DNA of 57,039 nt from Solicoccozyma terricola (GCA_001600875.1 BCLD01000003.1:286363-343401); one strand, 5' to 3'. Numbered from the stretch's first letter, positions 11,315 to 23,330 are shown. Program-made: numbers and translations. The notes: generated by a model not told the origin, from the sequence alone.

Positions 11315-14300
11315 TTAAAAAATAAAATCAACAATGCGCCTGCAGGTCCATGGCAAACCTGTGCATTCGATCGGCTCCCTTTCATTCAGTTGCTTCCTGG
11401 ATGAAACGTTACAATGCTCGGCTACGCACCAATCATTTGCATCCTGGAGAATATCCTCAATTGTCAGCTGATCCTGCCGAAGCGTGAACGGTATCTGATG
11501 GGTTGGGTTGTCGATGAACGAGTTATTAGTCTCGAATCGCCGTGTCCGCGACTGCCTGCACTCACATCACTGTTGAAACCATTGCTGCTTCCAATGCTCG
11601 TCATGCCCATAGTCCGGCTTGGAGCTGCAAGACAACTCGATGTGGGCGCGTCGGCATCGACGTTCAAATCGTCTGTATCCCACGCTCGCTGCCCCACTGG
11701 CTGTGGTGAAGGTGCTCGGGAAACCAGCGTGGACCGAGTATAGTCGTCGACCGACAAAAGCCCGGAAAAAAACTTGGCTTGGTAAAACGCTGTATCTTCG
11801 CCCTGCGCCGCTGTCTTACAGACGGCAACCATCGAACGGAAAAGTTGAAGTACGTCTTCGACGTCTTTCGGATCAAGCTTGGGAAGACTCTGCAAAGTTA
11901 AGTCAGAAGCTTGGTCAACGTTCAGAATGGGCCGCGGGACAGAATTGCTTGACTTGCCCTGAGCAGGAAGATTCCGATTCTCGCCGCCTGCACAGTGATG
12001 AGGTCCGGGATGAAGTGTAGGATATGGGCGGGAGAGAGCTCGTTTACGATGTATCGCAAAACGTCCATCCCCTTGATGATTTTGTCGGCAAAGCCCAGCA
12101 CATCCTCGTCTTTTTGCAAGATCGCAACCTCGAATTCGACGAGACAGAACCAGAGCGCGACCTTGTAGTACCCAAGGATCAAGGCAGAAAACGGATGCAA
12201 AGGTGCCGGACCTACAACGGTGTTCTCGTTTTAGCATGGTGAGCCTGTCGCAAATGACTGGCCGATGGCCAGATCGAGAGCTTACGGTTAGTCGCCGAGA
12301 ACCACGAATTTTCCCATTTTGTTGCTTCCTGGTTGAGTGCGTGTACAATCATCCTCGCTCGGTGGCGATCCTCTCTTGACGTGGTCTCGGCGATTCTCAT
12401 TGCGTTGAGAATGCTGCCGAATCCTTGCGATGCAGCAAGCATGGAATCGGCGGCACAGGGAATATCGGGATGATCCTTCAGCCAGGCGTCCGTATCCCAA
12501 AGGTCTTCGGGGAAGCACATGCGCGGCCGATGATATACGTGGTGCAATCTGTACGTTTCACACGTCACCTCCAAACCGAGGTCACAGCCTTCGGACGTAA
12601 TGATGACATTACCACTCACGTCCGATCAAAGGTACACAGTTGTATCCATGTCCGCTCCCTGTCCTGGATAACCATCGGCACGAGCAAAAGTATTATTAGC
12701 GGTACGATTTTGTTAGGCAGAACATGTTCAGTGGGCCAGCTTGCTCACAAGTTGTTGTCGAGCTTCGATCTCGCTCGACGGAAGTGGTCTCTCTGGGGAA
12801 CTATTCAACCCTAACTCGATCGCCAGTCTGACCCCGTGTAGTCCTTCCTTCAGCTGGTAGCGAACGCAAAGGCCGCATCCAAAAACTAACCTGATCGCGT
12901 AGCCTACCCTTCGGTAGTTTGTCCCATCCCTGGCATCCTTCCACGTGCTGAGGATGCTCAGCGCTTGACAAAGACCAATGCTCGCCGCGCCGTTTGCGAA
13001 GGCCATGCCGAGCAATGAATTGGCTAGGTGAAGCAGAGGCGTGTAGCGATTGGGAGCATAACTTTTCGCAGCCGCAGTCAAGATAGCGATGTAAAGGACG
13101 GGACATGTTGTCGAGGTGTAGGCAGGGGTATGCAAGACAGGGTCCAAGATGGCGATGTAGGTGTTGTGGTTTGCAAAAAAGCTTCGTAATTACCCCGGGT
13201 CGGTCAGCCGCAAAACTACTACAGAGGATCGACGCACCCACCTGGCAAATAATTCCACGACGTCCAAGTCTTGAAGCGCTGCTCTGGCCTCCGGCTGCAC
13301 CAGCAGATGCACATCCCAGTCCATTTCCGCCTGTCCCCGTTTCCCTTTCCCACCCGGCTCTGCTTGAGCCCAGCTGGCGCACGATTTCCCTTCCGACCCG
13401 TTTAGCTCGAGTATCTCATGACCGAGAACGGCAGCAGGGCCATCTCGCGCTATTCGCCGTTGCGAGCCGTCCCTCAGATTGAGGAGCATCGTCGCTAGAT
13501 CTGTTGCAGAGCTCTTTATTTGTCCCGATTTCTCCGCATCTCGCTTTCCCCAGTTCTCGCGCGTAGTCTCCATGCCGCTACCATGATCGACCGGTACCGC
13601 AAGCGACACGATGGGTTCAGTGACGATCCCGTGTCCCGCAGCATGAGGCGATCCGGAGATTCCACGGGGCACTCCGGGAAAGTCTGCGACGACCCAGGGC
13701 AAGCCATCCTGCACCACTGTAGGGGATTGTACTGGGGAATGAGAAGCGGCAGGCCGACGTGCAGCAGCCGGATGTCGTGTATCCACGCCAACTGTGTCCA
13801 CATGATGCGGATCCCGAGGCGCGGGCGCGGGCACGCTCCGTCTGTTCTCTATATCATGGGAATCGACCGAGATCTCGCTCGGACCAAATCTCAGCGTACG
13901 AACGTAGATTTCTGACGGAGAACGGCTCCTCCCGAGTCTGTGGCTCGTGTATCAGCAGAGATAGCAGTCAGCAGGGACTACGCTCGCAGTTATAGGCCTC
14001 TTTGCATGCATGACTGACCTATCCCATGGCAGGCGCTTTCCCGGTCTCCTCCTCTGGTGATACACGCAGGACAGCCCGAGGCGAGTACAACGCAAGCAAG
14101 TGTCTTCAGGAGAAGCGTCTGGAAGAGCGAGGAGACATCGGATCTGCCGTTGTGCAAACGATCAGCCGAGTGTGTGCGAGTGCGACCGCTGCCGCTAGGG
14201 ATTGGACGGCCAAGATGTGAAAGACCAACTTTGTCTCGTCGGCACGCGACACATCTGCGAGATCGGGTCAATGCGCCGAGGATGAATTGAGCGACGACGA

Positions 14301-14412
14301 CGAGGTTTGGAACGACAAGATATCACGACGCTTACGCTGTCTTGCGCTTGTTCTCTACGCCGGTACCACCTTGCTGACTATCGCTGGGGAAGGTGGAGCC
14401 ATTCGCAGGCAT
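11315..14412 (-). CDS. Zn2Cys6 fungal-specific transcription factor
   Basis: This is a nuclear regulator. The ATG at 14412 starts MPANGSTFPSDSQQ; splicing (GTAAGC..TCGCAG) joins KRKTA to CVACRRDK, and a second intron joins it to IRCLLALPDASPEDTC and then LRCTRLGLSCVY. This gives the full six-cysteine cluster C-x2-C-x6-C-x12-C-x2-C-x6-C, then a basic QRRRPGKR. Later exons give an acidic/Ser-rich linker, then the regulatory middle-homology region (FFANHNTYIAILDPVLHTP, YIAILTAAAKSY, RLAIELGLN, YHRPRMCFPEDLW). One intron (11890-11957) has a GC donor (AGG|GCAAGTC). The last exon can be read to the TAA at 11315. It sits between the rhamnosidase/porter/esterase set and RidA, so it is a candidate local regulator (inference). 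Confidence 0.88.
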
Positions 14413-14467
14413 TGTTGAGCGTCCTTGCTGTAACAAATCCTTGCTGAATAGTGGATGGCGACACTGG

Positions 14468-15000
14468 TCAGCGTGGAGACCACGTGCCACATGATCGACA
14501 GCAAGAAAGGTTCAAAAGACATGTCATGTTGCTTTTCACCGCCGAGGCGGCGGGATCCTGTGGTTGGTCACGATGACCTTGCCTGTATCTCTCAGGCCGG
14601 TCATCCATCTTGCCATCGCCACTCATGACTCTGCCATGCCATGCTATGCAACTGTCTGATGCTCGAGTACTCCTGGATAGCCACGGTCCAGGCCTACGTT
14701 CCTCATTGATTGCCAAGGAGCGAATGATCATGTCTAGCGGGTCTCCGAGCTCACCACCGGATGTGGCCCACCAGGATTTGCTCCCAGCAGACTGGTTCAG
14801 CATCTTTGTCACCACTTGGATCGCATATTCCTGGGCCCATATGCATCCCACAACTTTGTTAAAAATAACATACAGGTGGTCAGTGCACCGCCCCAACATC
14901 CTGTAACCAATGTGGAATGCTCTGGCAGGGTATGGAGATATCGCCGTTTTTCATCCCACAACTCGCGTCTGAATGCCATGGAGGCCCTATTTTCAGCCAT
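14468..15000 (-). CDS. Unrecognised small protein, one intron
   Basis: The ATG at 15000 begins MAENRASMAFRRELWDEK. A 77-nt intron (14831-14907; GTTACA donor, TTTTTAAC branch region, CCCAG acceptor) joins HSTL to EYAIQVVTKMLNQSAGSK in phase 0. The frame continues to the stop at 14468-14470, giving about 151 residues. Features are a charged N-terminal helix, an SWWATSGGELGDPLD segment, and a Cys-rich tail with two CC pairs. No signal peptide or membrane helix is seen. I recognise no family. An upstream ATG (MPLTPEQLS, near 15065) in another frame could add an exon. It lies only 55 bp from the regulator start, on the same strand. Confidence 0.4.
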
Positions 15001-15360
15001 GTTGAAGATCAGGTTGGACACCTTGTCTGCCTTGCACCGATAACTGTTCAGGTGTAAGAGGCATGGTGGGTGGAGGTCTGACCAAGCCACGCTGTACCAC
15101 ATGCGGTTGTGGGTGGAGGGTTGAATAAGCCAGCTGTTTGAGGGCTGACCAACACGGGGTGAAGAAGTGACTCGACTCGAGTATAGATAGACCCCCATCG
15201 TCATGTGACGTGTCTGAACGGTATAAGAAGTTCGCCTCATGAAACACATGCATCCTCTCTATCCATCCAGTCAACCCATTCCGTACCGTACCGTACCAGC
15301 TCAGACCCTCGGGACATTTCGACTGCCTCCAAGCCACCTACACCGAAGTGACGATAACCG
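15001..15360 (+). promoter_or_regulatory. Upstream region of the RidA gene
   Basis: It contains GAGTATAGATAGA near 15178 and CGGTATAAGAAG near 15218, both TATA-like, the second about 140 bp before the ATG, and three copies of GTACC at 15283-15297. No other gene is confidently seen here. Confidence 0.45.
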
Positions 15361-15762
15361 ATGAAGCGAGAGATCATCCGCGTCGAGCCGATCAGCAGCA
15401 ACTTTGAGAAATGGAAGGTGCCGGTTGCAGCATGTACTCGCGCTAATGGGATGGTATACGTCTCCGGCATGCCACCGTTCGACCCGGAAACCGGCGTTGT
15501 GCTCGCCAATGCGCCTTTTGAGCGGCAGGTGGAGCTGATCATGGCACAGATGAAGGCCTGTCTGGAGGCGGCCGGTTCCGACCTCGACCACATCCTCAAA
15601 TGCAACGTGCTCTGCGTCTCGGCCAAGCACTTCCAGACCTTCAACGAGATATACGCACGTTACTTTCCGGTGGACCCACCAGCCCGCATCTTCTTTTGCG
15701 TGCCGGAGTGGACGGGACCGTTCGATATTGAGGTCGACTGCGTGGCGGTGACCAAAGACTAG
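15361..15762 (+). CDS. RidA/YjgF/UK114 family enamine-imine deaminase
   Basis: A 133-residue single-exon protein, the normal size for the family. RidA proteins hydrolyse reactive 2-aminoacrylate-type enamines and imines, acting as a trimer. Seen motifs are MVYVSGMPPFDPETG near residue 32, QVELIMAQMKACLEAAGS, and the C-terminal PPARIFFCVPEWTGPFDIE with the conserved Arg (substrate carboxylate) and the later Glu. The N-terminus lacks a targeting peptide, so a cytosolic location is likely. In other fungal catabolic or biosynthetic sets RidA paralogues act on pathway intermediates; a role linked to the nearby genes is inference only. Confidence 0.93.
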   Translation: MKREIIRVEPISSNFEKWKVPVAACTRANGMVYVSGMPPFDPETGVVLANAPFERQVELIMAQMKACLEAAGSDLDHILKCNVLCVSAKHFQTFNEIYARYFPVDPPARIFFCVPEWTGPFDIEVDCVAVTKD

Positions 15763-15803
15763 GGCAGGGGCGGCAACGGTGGCGGCTAGGGAGTTGGGCG
15801 TTT

Positions 15804-15822
15804 AGGGGGTTAGGGGGTTACA
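15804..15822 (+). repeat. Interstitial telomere-like tract
   Basis: The sequence TTAGGGGGTTAGGGGGTTA lies 42 bp after the RidA stop. The unit is TTAGGGGG (eight bases), not the TTAGGG of the chromosome end. Confidence 0.6.
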
Positions 15823-15829
15823 TCACTTG

Positions 15830-18022
15830 TCAAGTAGCGCTATGAAGCTATCTTCTACTCGTCTAGGTTACTTATGGTTCGAAGCAGCGGCGCCCTGGGC
15901 CGCCTGACAAGCAGGGAGTAAACTCCTCATGTCATGATCGATTTCCAGAGCTTGAGAGCGTCATTCGCATCCATTTCCATCATACCGCCGAAGAAGAGGA
16001 CGGGAGATCTGAAAGGTCGTTCCGAAGGCGGCTGCCCGGCGTCCATTTTCCCTTGCCAGAGCGTTGAAGTGTTTTTCGACGACGAGCTTGGAAGTTTTTT
16101 CGGCCCCACAATGCACTAAGACTCCCGCCAAGGCAAGGGCGGCCGTGGTAGAGCACACATCAGGAAGTAGCCATGAGGCGGGTCCCGGGAAAGGGTTGTT
16201 TGCCGCTACTTCCTTAGATGAAGTGGTCCCGGAACGGCACCAACAACAGATCTTTGTTGATGTCGACCATAGGACTTACTTTGCAGACTACTCCTTCCTC
16301 AACTCTCTGCTCCGCTATATCAAGTTCGCCCTAGCTCTCTGTCAAGACCGTATCTTTGCCCAAGCGGCTGATGCTGATGCCCTCTTTGACTCTGATGCAG
16401 TCAACAGGTAATTGAGTGTCTCTTTGGGGACTGTTCGGCAGCGTAGGAGGTGACCTGCGAGAAGAAGGCTGACAACAATCAGTTTTGGGAGGAAAGAAGA
16501 GAAACAGCAACCCGGATTCCCAATGGCAATCCCGAGTCGGAACAAGAGTCGGCAGTTGCAGAGAGGGAGCGTGGAGAATATACCCGGATCTCTCGTCTCA
16601 GTGACTGGTGTTAAATAGAAGATCATCCTACAGGAGAGGGCACCAGTAGTTTCGTTACCAGAAGTTACAAGGTGACGTCAGAGAAGAAGGCAAAAGTGGC
16701 AAATCACTTCATTCGGTTTTGCATATAGGCGCGCGGTCCTGATCCTCTTATCTGATTCCGTGGTTGATCAGGTGGCACGGCTACCCGAAAAGAGGAACCC
16801 GAGGCGCGGGTAGGTTATGTGCTAAATAGCAGTTGCAAGCGTTGTGGCGGATTTTATGGTGGCTGAGGCCGCCCGCGCACTGCCGTCACACCGGAAGCTT
16901 CAAAAAAACGACGTTACCGGCGGAACCAGGCATGTCTTGTTCGCCGTCACGTTGCCTTGCATATGCGGATGTTCTCAACATTTCGAATCGAGCCGCACCT
17001 CTCGGCACGCACCTAAACAAAAATTAGTTTAACATTTGCTGTACTGCCTTAGAAACGTTGGACTCTTATGGAACACTCAAAAGTGCCTTCTATCCCGGAG
17101 TATGGATATCTATACAGCATCGGCGGCAGGCAACGAGAGATCTAGCTTCTCTCTCTACCTTTGACCGATGGAGAGTCGGAAGAATACCGAACAATCACAG
17201 CACCACACTTATTCGAGTCCGGGAAATATCAACTGTCCCACATCGCGCTCGCTTATATCGAGGAATCGGTAGACGAGAACCGCGGGATCGGTAAGGAGAC
17301 GGGGCGAAGAACGGTCGTATCCTTACACTCTTGGGTCGAAGCAAGGTTTAGTGTCATATTTTTCTGAAACAGTGCATGGATCTGCAGTCACCTGTCCCAG
17401 AACAGCAAAACGGTAACAGCGGTGAGGTGCTCGCGGTCACGTTGACATCGGTTGACACTGGGGGAACTGGAGGGGGAATCTTCATCGGGCCTTTCCTGAA
17501 GGATGAGGTTCGGACATGCGCATATCATGCCGGCTTGAAATACCCCATGCCTTGCTCGTATCCGCGCTACTCCGAGATGGGGACGATGCGCGAGCAAGCG
17601 CCGGCGCAATCGGGCTAGCTGTCTGTTTTGACTATAAAGATCGAGGGAGGCCCACCCTTCAGTTGTCAGTTTCTCGTGCATTGTATATATATAGCTGAAT
17701 GTCCTGGCAGCTGGGATGCAAAAGATCTCCAAGCCACTATTCTTTGGATCCTATTCTTTTGGAATGTTTTGCGGGAGCCGCAAGCCTAGTCAAATTCGGA
17801 TCCTAGACGGACGGATACGAAGACAAAAATTTCAACTTCCCGGCCGTTCCTGGGTGGCGTTGTTACCATCCCCCGCGCGGGAAGTTTAAAACATCGTCGT
17901 CAGGATGGGGAACACTCTGCGGGGGACTCAGTCGTCCGGTATTGGAGGTGTGCTTTGTTAAAAGAGAACAACCAATATCAAAGCTTGTCTTGTCTTCCCG
18001 CATTCATAAACTTCGTACAACC
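15830..18022. other. 2.2-kb gap without a recognised gene
   Basis: Short frames occur on both strands, such as minus 15961-16158, plus 16064-16411, plus 17161-17367 and minus 17388-17732 (114 codons, just after a TATATATACAATG on the minus strand). None shows a family motif or a consistent exon chain. Purine-rich stretches and a GAGGCGCGGGTAGG segment near 16800 are seen. It may contain decayed genes. Confidence 0.3.
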
Positions 18023-19656
18023 ATGTCATTTTACCCCTCATCCATCGGATCATTCCGTTTCGTTGTATCCGCATCACGATCTTGGCGTCGTCTTAACTCA
18101 CCCACCCTTGCAAGGACGAGGAGAAACGGTCTCCAAACAACCTCAACAATGCCTTCAGACACAGGCCCCGGCCCCAAAGCCATCACCGTCCCCCCTCCCT
18201 CCCAGAACACCGACGACTCCCCCGCCTTCACCTTCAGTCACTTGGCGACATGGGTCCGAGTCCTCACCAAGGTCGGGACTTTTCGACCGCTTCCCTTTAT
18301 CATCGAGTCCCACATGAGTGAGTACGCCAACCAAGCGCTTGATGATGGTAAAGGCTGACTAGGACATCCCGAACAGACCTTGGAAACATCCTCAAGATGC
18401 AGAATGTTTTGATCGAAGCTATCATCCCTGAGTTGGACAAACAAATCAAGCAGTCCGTCTCCCTCCCCCTCCCCCTCCTCCCCATTTCCCTCCAGCGACC
18501 TGACCCCCCTCCTTCCCTCCAGCGGCAACGACATCTTCCTCAACACCCAGCCCCCCCTCTTCAAGATTTACAACTCCCTCCTCGCCTCTAAAGCCGCCTA
18601 CACCCTCTCCGAGCACCTCACAGGCTCCACCGACCCCCACGCGATCCTCGCCCTCTCCACCCTCACCGCCACCCACACCATGCACTCGTACAACTACAAC
18701 GATTTCTCCTTGTTGGAGCATCCGAGGGACTCGATGTTGTTTGAGCCGAAAGAACCGAGGAAGGAGGGAGATTTTTGGGTGTTTGCGGTTAAGGGGACGG
18801 CGACGGCTCAGGATTGGGTGGATAATTTTGATGCTGGTTCAAACGTGAGCTCGAAAATACCTTTTCCCTTAACCCCATCCATACCCCGCTCACACTCGGA
18901 CCTCAGCCCTTCGTTCATGCCAACCTCGTCCACCAAGGAGAGCTCCTCTACAAAGCCTTCAACACCCAACTCACCGATCTCCTGAACAAGAAAGAGCGAA
19001 TCGTCTTCACGGGACATTCCGCAGGCGCAGCGGTCGTCTCCTACCTCTATGAGAAGCTCCACAAAGATGGTCTGCACCCCACCCCTCCCTCCCTCTCTCC
19101 CCTCACACTCTCTCAAGCTGTCTACTAACCCCACCGCTCATCGCATTCAGACTACAACATGGATTGCATCGTCTTCGCGCCCCCAGCCATGTCCCGCGAG
19201 AAAACCATCGACCCAACCCAACTGTCCTCCCTCACCCGACACGACCCCACTCTAAAGCACAATCTGCAACTCGCCTTCTGCAACCGGTACGACCCCGTCC
19301 CGCGTGCCACGACGACCTACGTGCAATGGTTCCTCGACTCCTGGCGATCCCTATTCACCGCGCGCTTGACCTTCCAGAAGACGTTCACCGTCTGGCCCCC
19401 TCCCATGAATGTGATTATTCCGTTCGGGGAGATCGTCGGGCTCGAGGAGGTCGGGGGTGCGTGTGTGGCCAGTTGGTTCTACGAGGACGAGGATAGTTTC
19501 AACAAGACGATTTACCTCGATCCGACGAAACACCCGATGGATCGATATGTGAGGAACGTGTTGTTGTTGTTGAAGCAGAGTGGGTTTGAGAAGGATTTGG
19601 GGGGGTTGTTGCCGGTGTTTGAGTTGAGGGAGGGGGCGGTGGATGCCGGGTTGTAG
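18023..19656 (+). CDS. Class 3 (fungal) lipase-like hydrolase
   Basis: Five exons: 18023-18317, 18377-18452, 18523-18845, 18907-19069 and 19151-19656. The class 3 signature is present: VKGTATAQDW, the oxyanion-side motif equivalent to FRGT, then IVFTGHSAGAAVVSYL, with GHSAG carrying the nucleophile Ser. The catalytic Asp is probably in CNRYDPVPR, and the His in LDPTKHPMD (assignments by family logic). Two starts are possible. The ATG at 18023 adds 42 residues rich in Ser/Arg with no acidic residue, which looks like a mitochondrial presequence; the ATG at 18149 (MPSDTGPGPK) gives a cytosolic form. There is no secretory signal, unlike classic secreted lipases. Pyrimidine-rich introns are typical for this locus. 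Confidence 0.88.
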
Positions 19657-20429
19657 GGGTATGTGGCGAGCGAGCCTTGGGGGTCAGAAAAGTTGATGGG
19701 GGAGAGGAAGAGTAGGCGTACTGGTGGGCGGAGTGGAGATTGGGTAGCGACTAGCGAGTGATTTTATCTTGTCCCCAATTGTCTGTTTGTAACAAGTGTC
19801 ACTTTACGATATAATATGATGTCGCCAAAGTACACCTACTTCTCCGCAATACGGAGTCAGTCGAGGCTATGAAGCGGCTTCCGTGTACATAACTAGATCG
19901 GATAACCCCCTCGAATGGAATGGGATGGACCGGGGGCCCCTAATACAATATATAGTCTACTGCGGACTCACACTCTGATTAGGTGCAGCCAATCATTCTC
20001 GACAATCCCTAGCAGTATGGCCATCACCAACGGAGCTCCCGAGTTTGTCACTTCGAAAATGCCAATACGATGTCTGCATCGTCCTCGCAAGCATTGTCGG
20101 CATAATAACAGCTCTCCTGGTCAAGAATCAGAATCAAGGTATCTGTGCACATACATGTGCTGCCGCTGGTCTTGGTTCCAAGATCCAGTGCCTTATCAAA
20201 CCGGGTGCGAGCGACATTGAAAAAATATTTGTTGGCAAAATGCCAACGGAGGCCGCCAACTCTTCTGCGCAAGTGACAAGCCCGCCAAGGTAATCGCGAT
20301 CGGGATATATTCGTCGCTGGCGTGATGAGCCTTCGAACTTCAGTATGAGCTCTGGCTGATACGAAATCCAGTCCCAACCTCCTCCTCCCCTCTTCCTCTA
20401 AGTACACAGTGCAGAGTCGTATATCGCGG
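19657..20429. other. Gap with a TATA box and short ORF
   Basis: ATATATAG at about 19949 precedes an ATG at 20017 (MAITNGAPEFVTSK) by some 65 bp, a normal promoter spacing, but the frame ends after about 67 codons without a known motif. It may be the surviving 5' end of a gene cut by the P450 region. No other feature is seen. Confidence 0.3.
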
Positions 20430-22119
20430 TCATTCCACTTCAGTCAATTTAACATCCCGCTTTCTAACCCTCACCCACACCTCCCTATCCCCAAACGGCG
20501 TCCCCAAATTTTCCCTAAAATTTGGCTTGACACCAACCCCACCCATCCCCTCTCCGTCAATAACTCCATCCACGATCTCAACTTGATACCCATCAAACAA
20601 TGTCGGCCAAAGATTTGAACGTAATAATGTGTGTGTGAGTTTCTCACCAAGGCAGGCGTGTTTACCGTAACCAAACTGCACAAACTCGTTGTTCCGGAAC
20701 TTGGAAGAGTAGTCACCGGGTCCTGCGGGAACAAGGAAACGATGAGGGTCCCATTCGTCAGGGTGTGGATAGATATCGGGGTCTTGTTGTGTAGCCAGTG
20801 GGGATGCAGCGATCCAACCCTTTGGAATGACGATGCCGTCGGGGGTCATCAGGTCGTGGGTTGCGTACCGAACCAGCAACAGATTCGTGTATAAGCGTCC
20901 ACTTTCACGCATGCAGGCTTCACTGAACGGCATATTCTTAGCCGGGTAGATGCCATTCGTAGGTGGATTGTGTCGGATTTCGTCCTCAAACTGAGCGAGA
21001 AGGTCAGGGTTCCGGAGGAGGTGAAGGAGGGTCCAGGAGAATGTGCCTGCAGTGTTGACGTGTGATGCGGAGATCATGATCATCTGCGAGAGATGTGATG
21101 GATGAGCCTGTACGCCCCCCGAATGAAATCGCTAGTGGCATTTCCAAAGCTTACCAGATGTTCACCATAGCATGCGAAAAAATCCTCGGCCTTGTCATCC
21201 ATGGTCAAGAGATACGACATATAATCCCCTTCACCCCTCCACCTTTCCAAATCCTTCAACCTCATCCTCACCTCCGCCTCGATGACCTCCTTCATCCTCC
21301 CATATGCCCGTAGCAACACCCTCCCACTCGGACTCATCCACAACGGTAACACCCTTGTCAACGGATGAACGAACGCTCTTTCAAACGCCCTCACGATCGG
21401 GATCAACTCAGGCGCATGTCGCTTGACGAAAGCAGGGCCATAGAGGGTTGTCATGCTGGCCTGGAGAAGGAGATCTGAGCTGGAGATGAAAAGGGGAACG
21501 CGAGGTTCGGTGGACCAGGAGTCGTATAGGCTTGCTGCAACATGTGCAATTTCTTCCGAGTATTTTTCTAGACGGGCGGGGCGGTTCATGCCTGTGTTCA
21601 TCATATCAGCGATGCCGTTTAATTATTTGGTCCGGTTTGATAATGTACACACATACCATTGATGAGTGCTTTGGTTCCACGGTCGATCCATCCTGGGTAG
21701 TGGAAGGACGTGTCGAGAAGACCACAATTCAGAGCTAACATCGCATTCCAAAAACTGACGTCCTCTTCTTTTGTGTTTTTCAACAACCATTGGTTCCACT
21801 AAACACTCCCCAAGTCAGCATCCGTGTTTGCACGTTCGCAGCTTTTCCAGCTCCTACTTACCTTTGAACCTATCACAAACGTCATCTTCATAACCAACAG
21901 ATTGATACGAAAGACATCACCCACTTTCTGCCTCTGCTCGACCAGGAAGTTGACGGGGTGCTTTCCGTATCCTATAGCGCCGCCGAGGAATGGGATAGAA
22001 GTTTTAGCCCATGGAACGTTACTCCCACTTGCAGGTGAAAGGAGACGGTATGCAACGATCAATGTCATCGCAAGAGCCAATAGTGCAATTGGCTGTGTGA
22101 CGAGCGTGGAGAAGTCCAT
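20430..22119 (-). CDS. Cytochrome P450 monooxygenase
   Basis: A membrane-anchored haem monooxygenase. The ATG at 22119 starts MDFSTLVTQPIALLALAMTL, an ER signal-anchor helix. Four exons can be joined (for example VIGSK to WNQWLLKNTK, ALING to MNRPARLEK, GEHL to MIMISASHVN). The I-helix reads SHVNTAGTFSWTLLHLL, with Asn-Thr as in CYP7/CYP8-type and some CYP51-related enzymes rather than the usual AGxDT. The K-helix is EACMRESGR (ExxR) and the haem loop is FGYGKHACLGE (FxxGxxxCxG), so the enzyme looks complete at about 500 residues. The substrate is unknown; the lipase next door might supply or process a lipid (inference only). Confidence 0.92.
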
Positions 22120-22560
22120 CTTAGCTGCTGGCCTGCTGCTTCCTTGCACAGCAACGAAACGATTATTTTCCTGGTAATTGGGTAGTGAAGCAATCAGACA
22201 CGCGGTCGTCTTGACGCTGTTGCCTTGACGCTGCTAGCTGCTGCTGATGTCAAGACCGAGTCCGCCTTGCTTGCCCGTTTGCCATGGTCCGTATACATGT
22301 ACCCCGTCAGTCGTTGCACAGCCGAGCGAACACGTGGACGGGTCCGCTTTGCAAGGGATCACTCCGCACAGCATCTTTTATTTGTTCTTATTCCACGGCA
22401 TATTTAGAATTGGAATTGGTGGCCATCAGTGTAATATCGCCAGATAACCCACAGACTGAGTGTCTTGACAAAAAATCGATTGGATCTCCTCTGGTATGGA
22501 GGATCTATAATAGTACACTGCTAGCTCAGTACCTCCAGTCCATATTCAGACCAGGTGGCA
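22120..22560. other. Gap between P450 and copia fragment
   Basis: This is the upstream region of the P450. No gene is seen; frames on the plus strand run through without motifs. Confidence 0.4.
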
Positions 22561-22574
22561 AGAAGATTAAACGA

Positions 22575-22798
22575 CTGAATGCGACAGCTTCAAAGCGACA
22601 TACTCTGATTCCTTCCAACAGCACAAGATGTCAAGGTTCCCACAATGCCTCACGCACAGCTCTTGATTCAAGGACACCGAGTTGGTTCGTGTTGACATCA
22701 CTGGACCTTTCCAGCCATCCCTTGACAGACCGTTCATATCATTACAATGATTGCACAACGACTACAAGGTTTGTTTGTGCCGCAATCACGGAAAAAGA
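22575..22798 (+). mobile_element. Ty1/copia integrase relic
   Basis: In one plus frame CDSFKATYSDSFQQHKMSRF precedes, after a stop, the sequence LVRVDITGPFQPSLDRPF. This matches the end of the GAG-pre-integrase zinc region (C..C..gK..R.P) and the start of the integrase core (elVh.Di.GPf.PS). The first catalytic Asp (VDITGPF) is kept. Stops at LTHSS* and ISLQ* make it dead. It ends at a 16-base G run. Confidence 0.7.
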
Positions 22799-22814
22799 GG
22801 GGGGGGGGGGGGGG
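22799..22814 (+). repeat. Poly(G) run of 16
   Basis: An uninterrupted G tract. Its length may be unreliable in an assembly. Confidence 0.9.
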
Positions 22815-23330
22815 ATTCTCAGCTGATTGGCCCAGATGCGACGTTTTGAGCATGTTCAGCCAGACATCGCACTCTCCGATGACAAGCTCGATGTCCACCT
22901 CCAATCGGTAATGAAGCACGTCAACCAAGCTAGGTCGCCATTCCGGATCGCTATCATTTCATGATCGTCCACAGTGAACTTCACTCGGAAAAGACCTCAC
23001 GAAACAAGACAACTTGAGCTGGAGCATTGGAATGAGTGACGTGCTACACCAATCGAGGTAGGTCTTACTGTCAACACCCATAACTCTATTTTCCAAGCAG
23101 GGGGAATTCGAGGGGGAATTCGAGACCACAAACAGGTTGCCAAGCCCGATGGTGAGGAGGACACGCTAAGGGAGGTGCCTCACTCTATCTCCCCCGCATT
23201 CGCGGCCAAGCCCATTGGTGAGGAGGGAGCTTTAAGGGAGCCGCTTATGCTTGGGTACCACCAGATAGTCACAAGCCAAGGCTACCTCCCCCATTAACAG
23301 CTCTTGAGTAAAATGCCCACATCTAGAGGA
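22815..23330. repeat. Decayed repeats with two short direct duplications
   Basis: GGGGGAATTCGAG occurs twice in tandem near 23101-23122. CCAAGCCC followed by TGGTGAGGAGG and a purine block ending AAGGGAG occurs twice, near 23141 and 23211, about 70 bp apart. No ORF is convincing. It is likely more retroelement debris. Confidence 0.4.

Noticed and set aside
11464..12348. A single 294-codon minus ORF as a separate gene
   Set aside because: Only its 3' part is coding (last exons of the regulator); upstream it is out of frame with the middle-homology region and is explained by the GC-AG intron.
14026..14290. Plus-strand frames across the zinc-cluster exons
   Set aside because: They overlap the regulator exons whose six-cysteine pattern is restored by splicing on the minus strand.
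17388..17732. Hydrophobin- or small secreted protein-like minus frame
   Set aside because: No paired-cysteine pattern, no signal peptide and no clear start; left as an unannotated gap.
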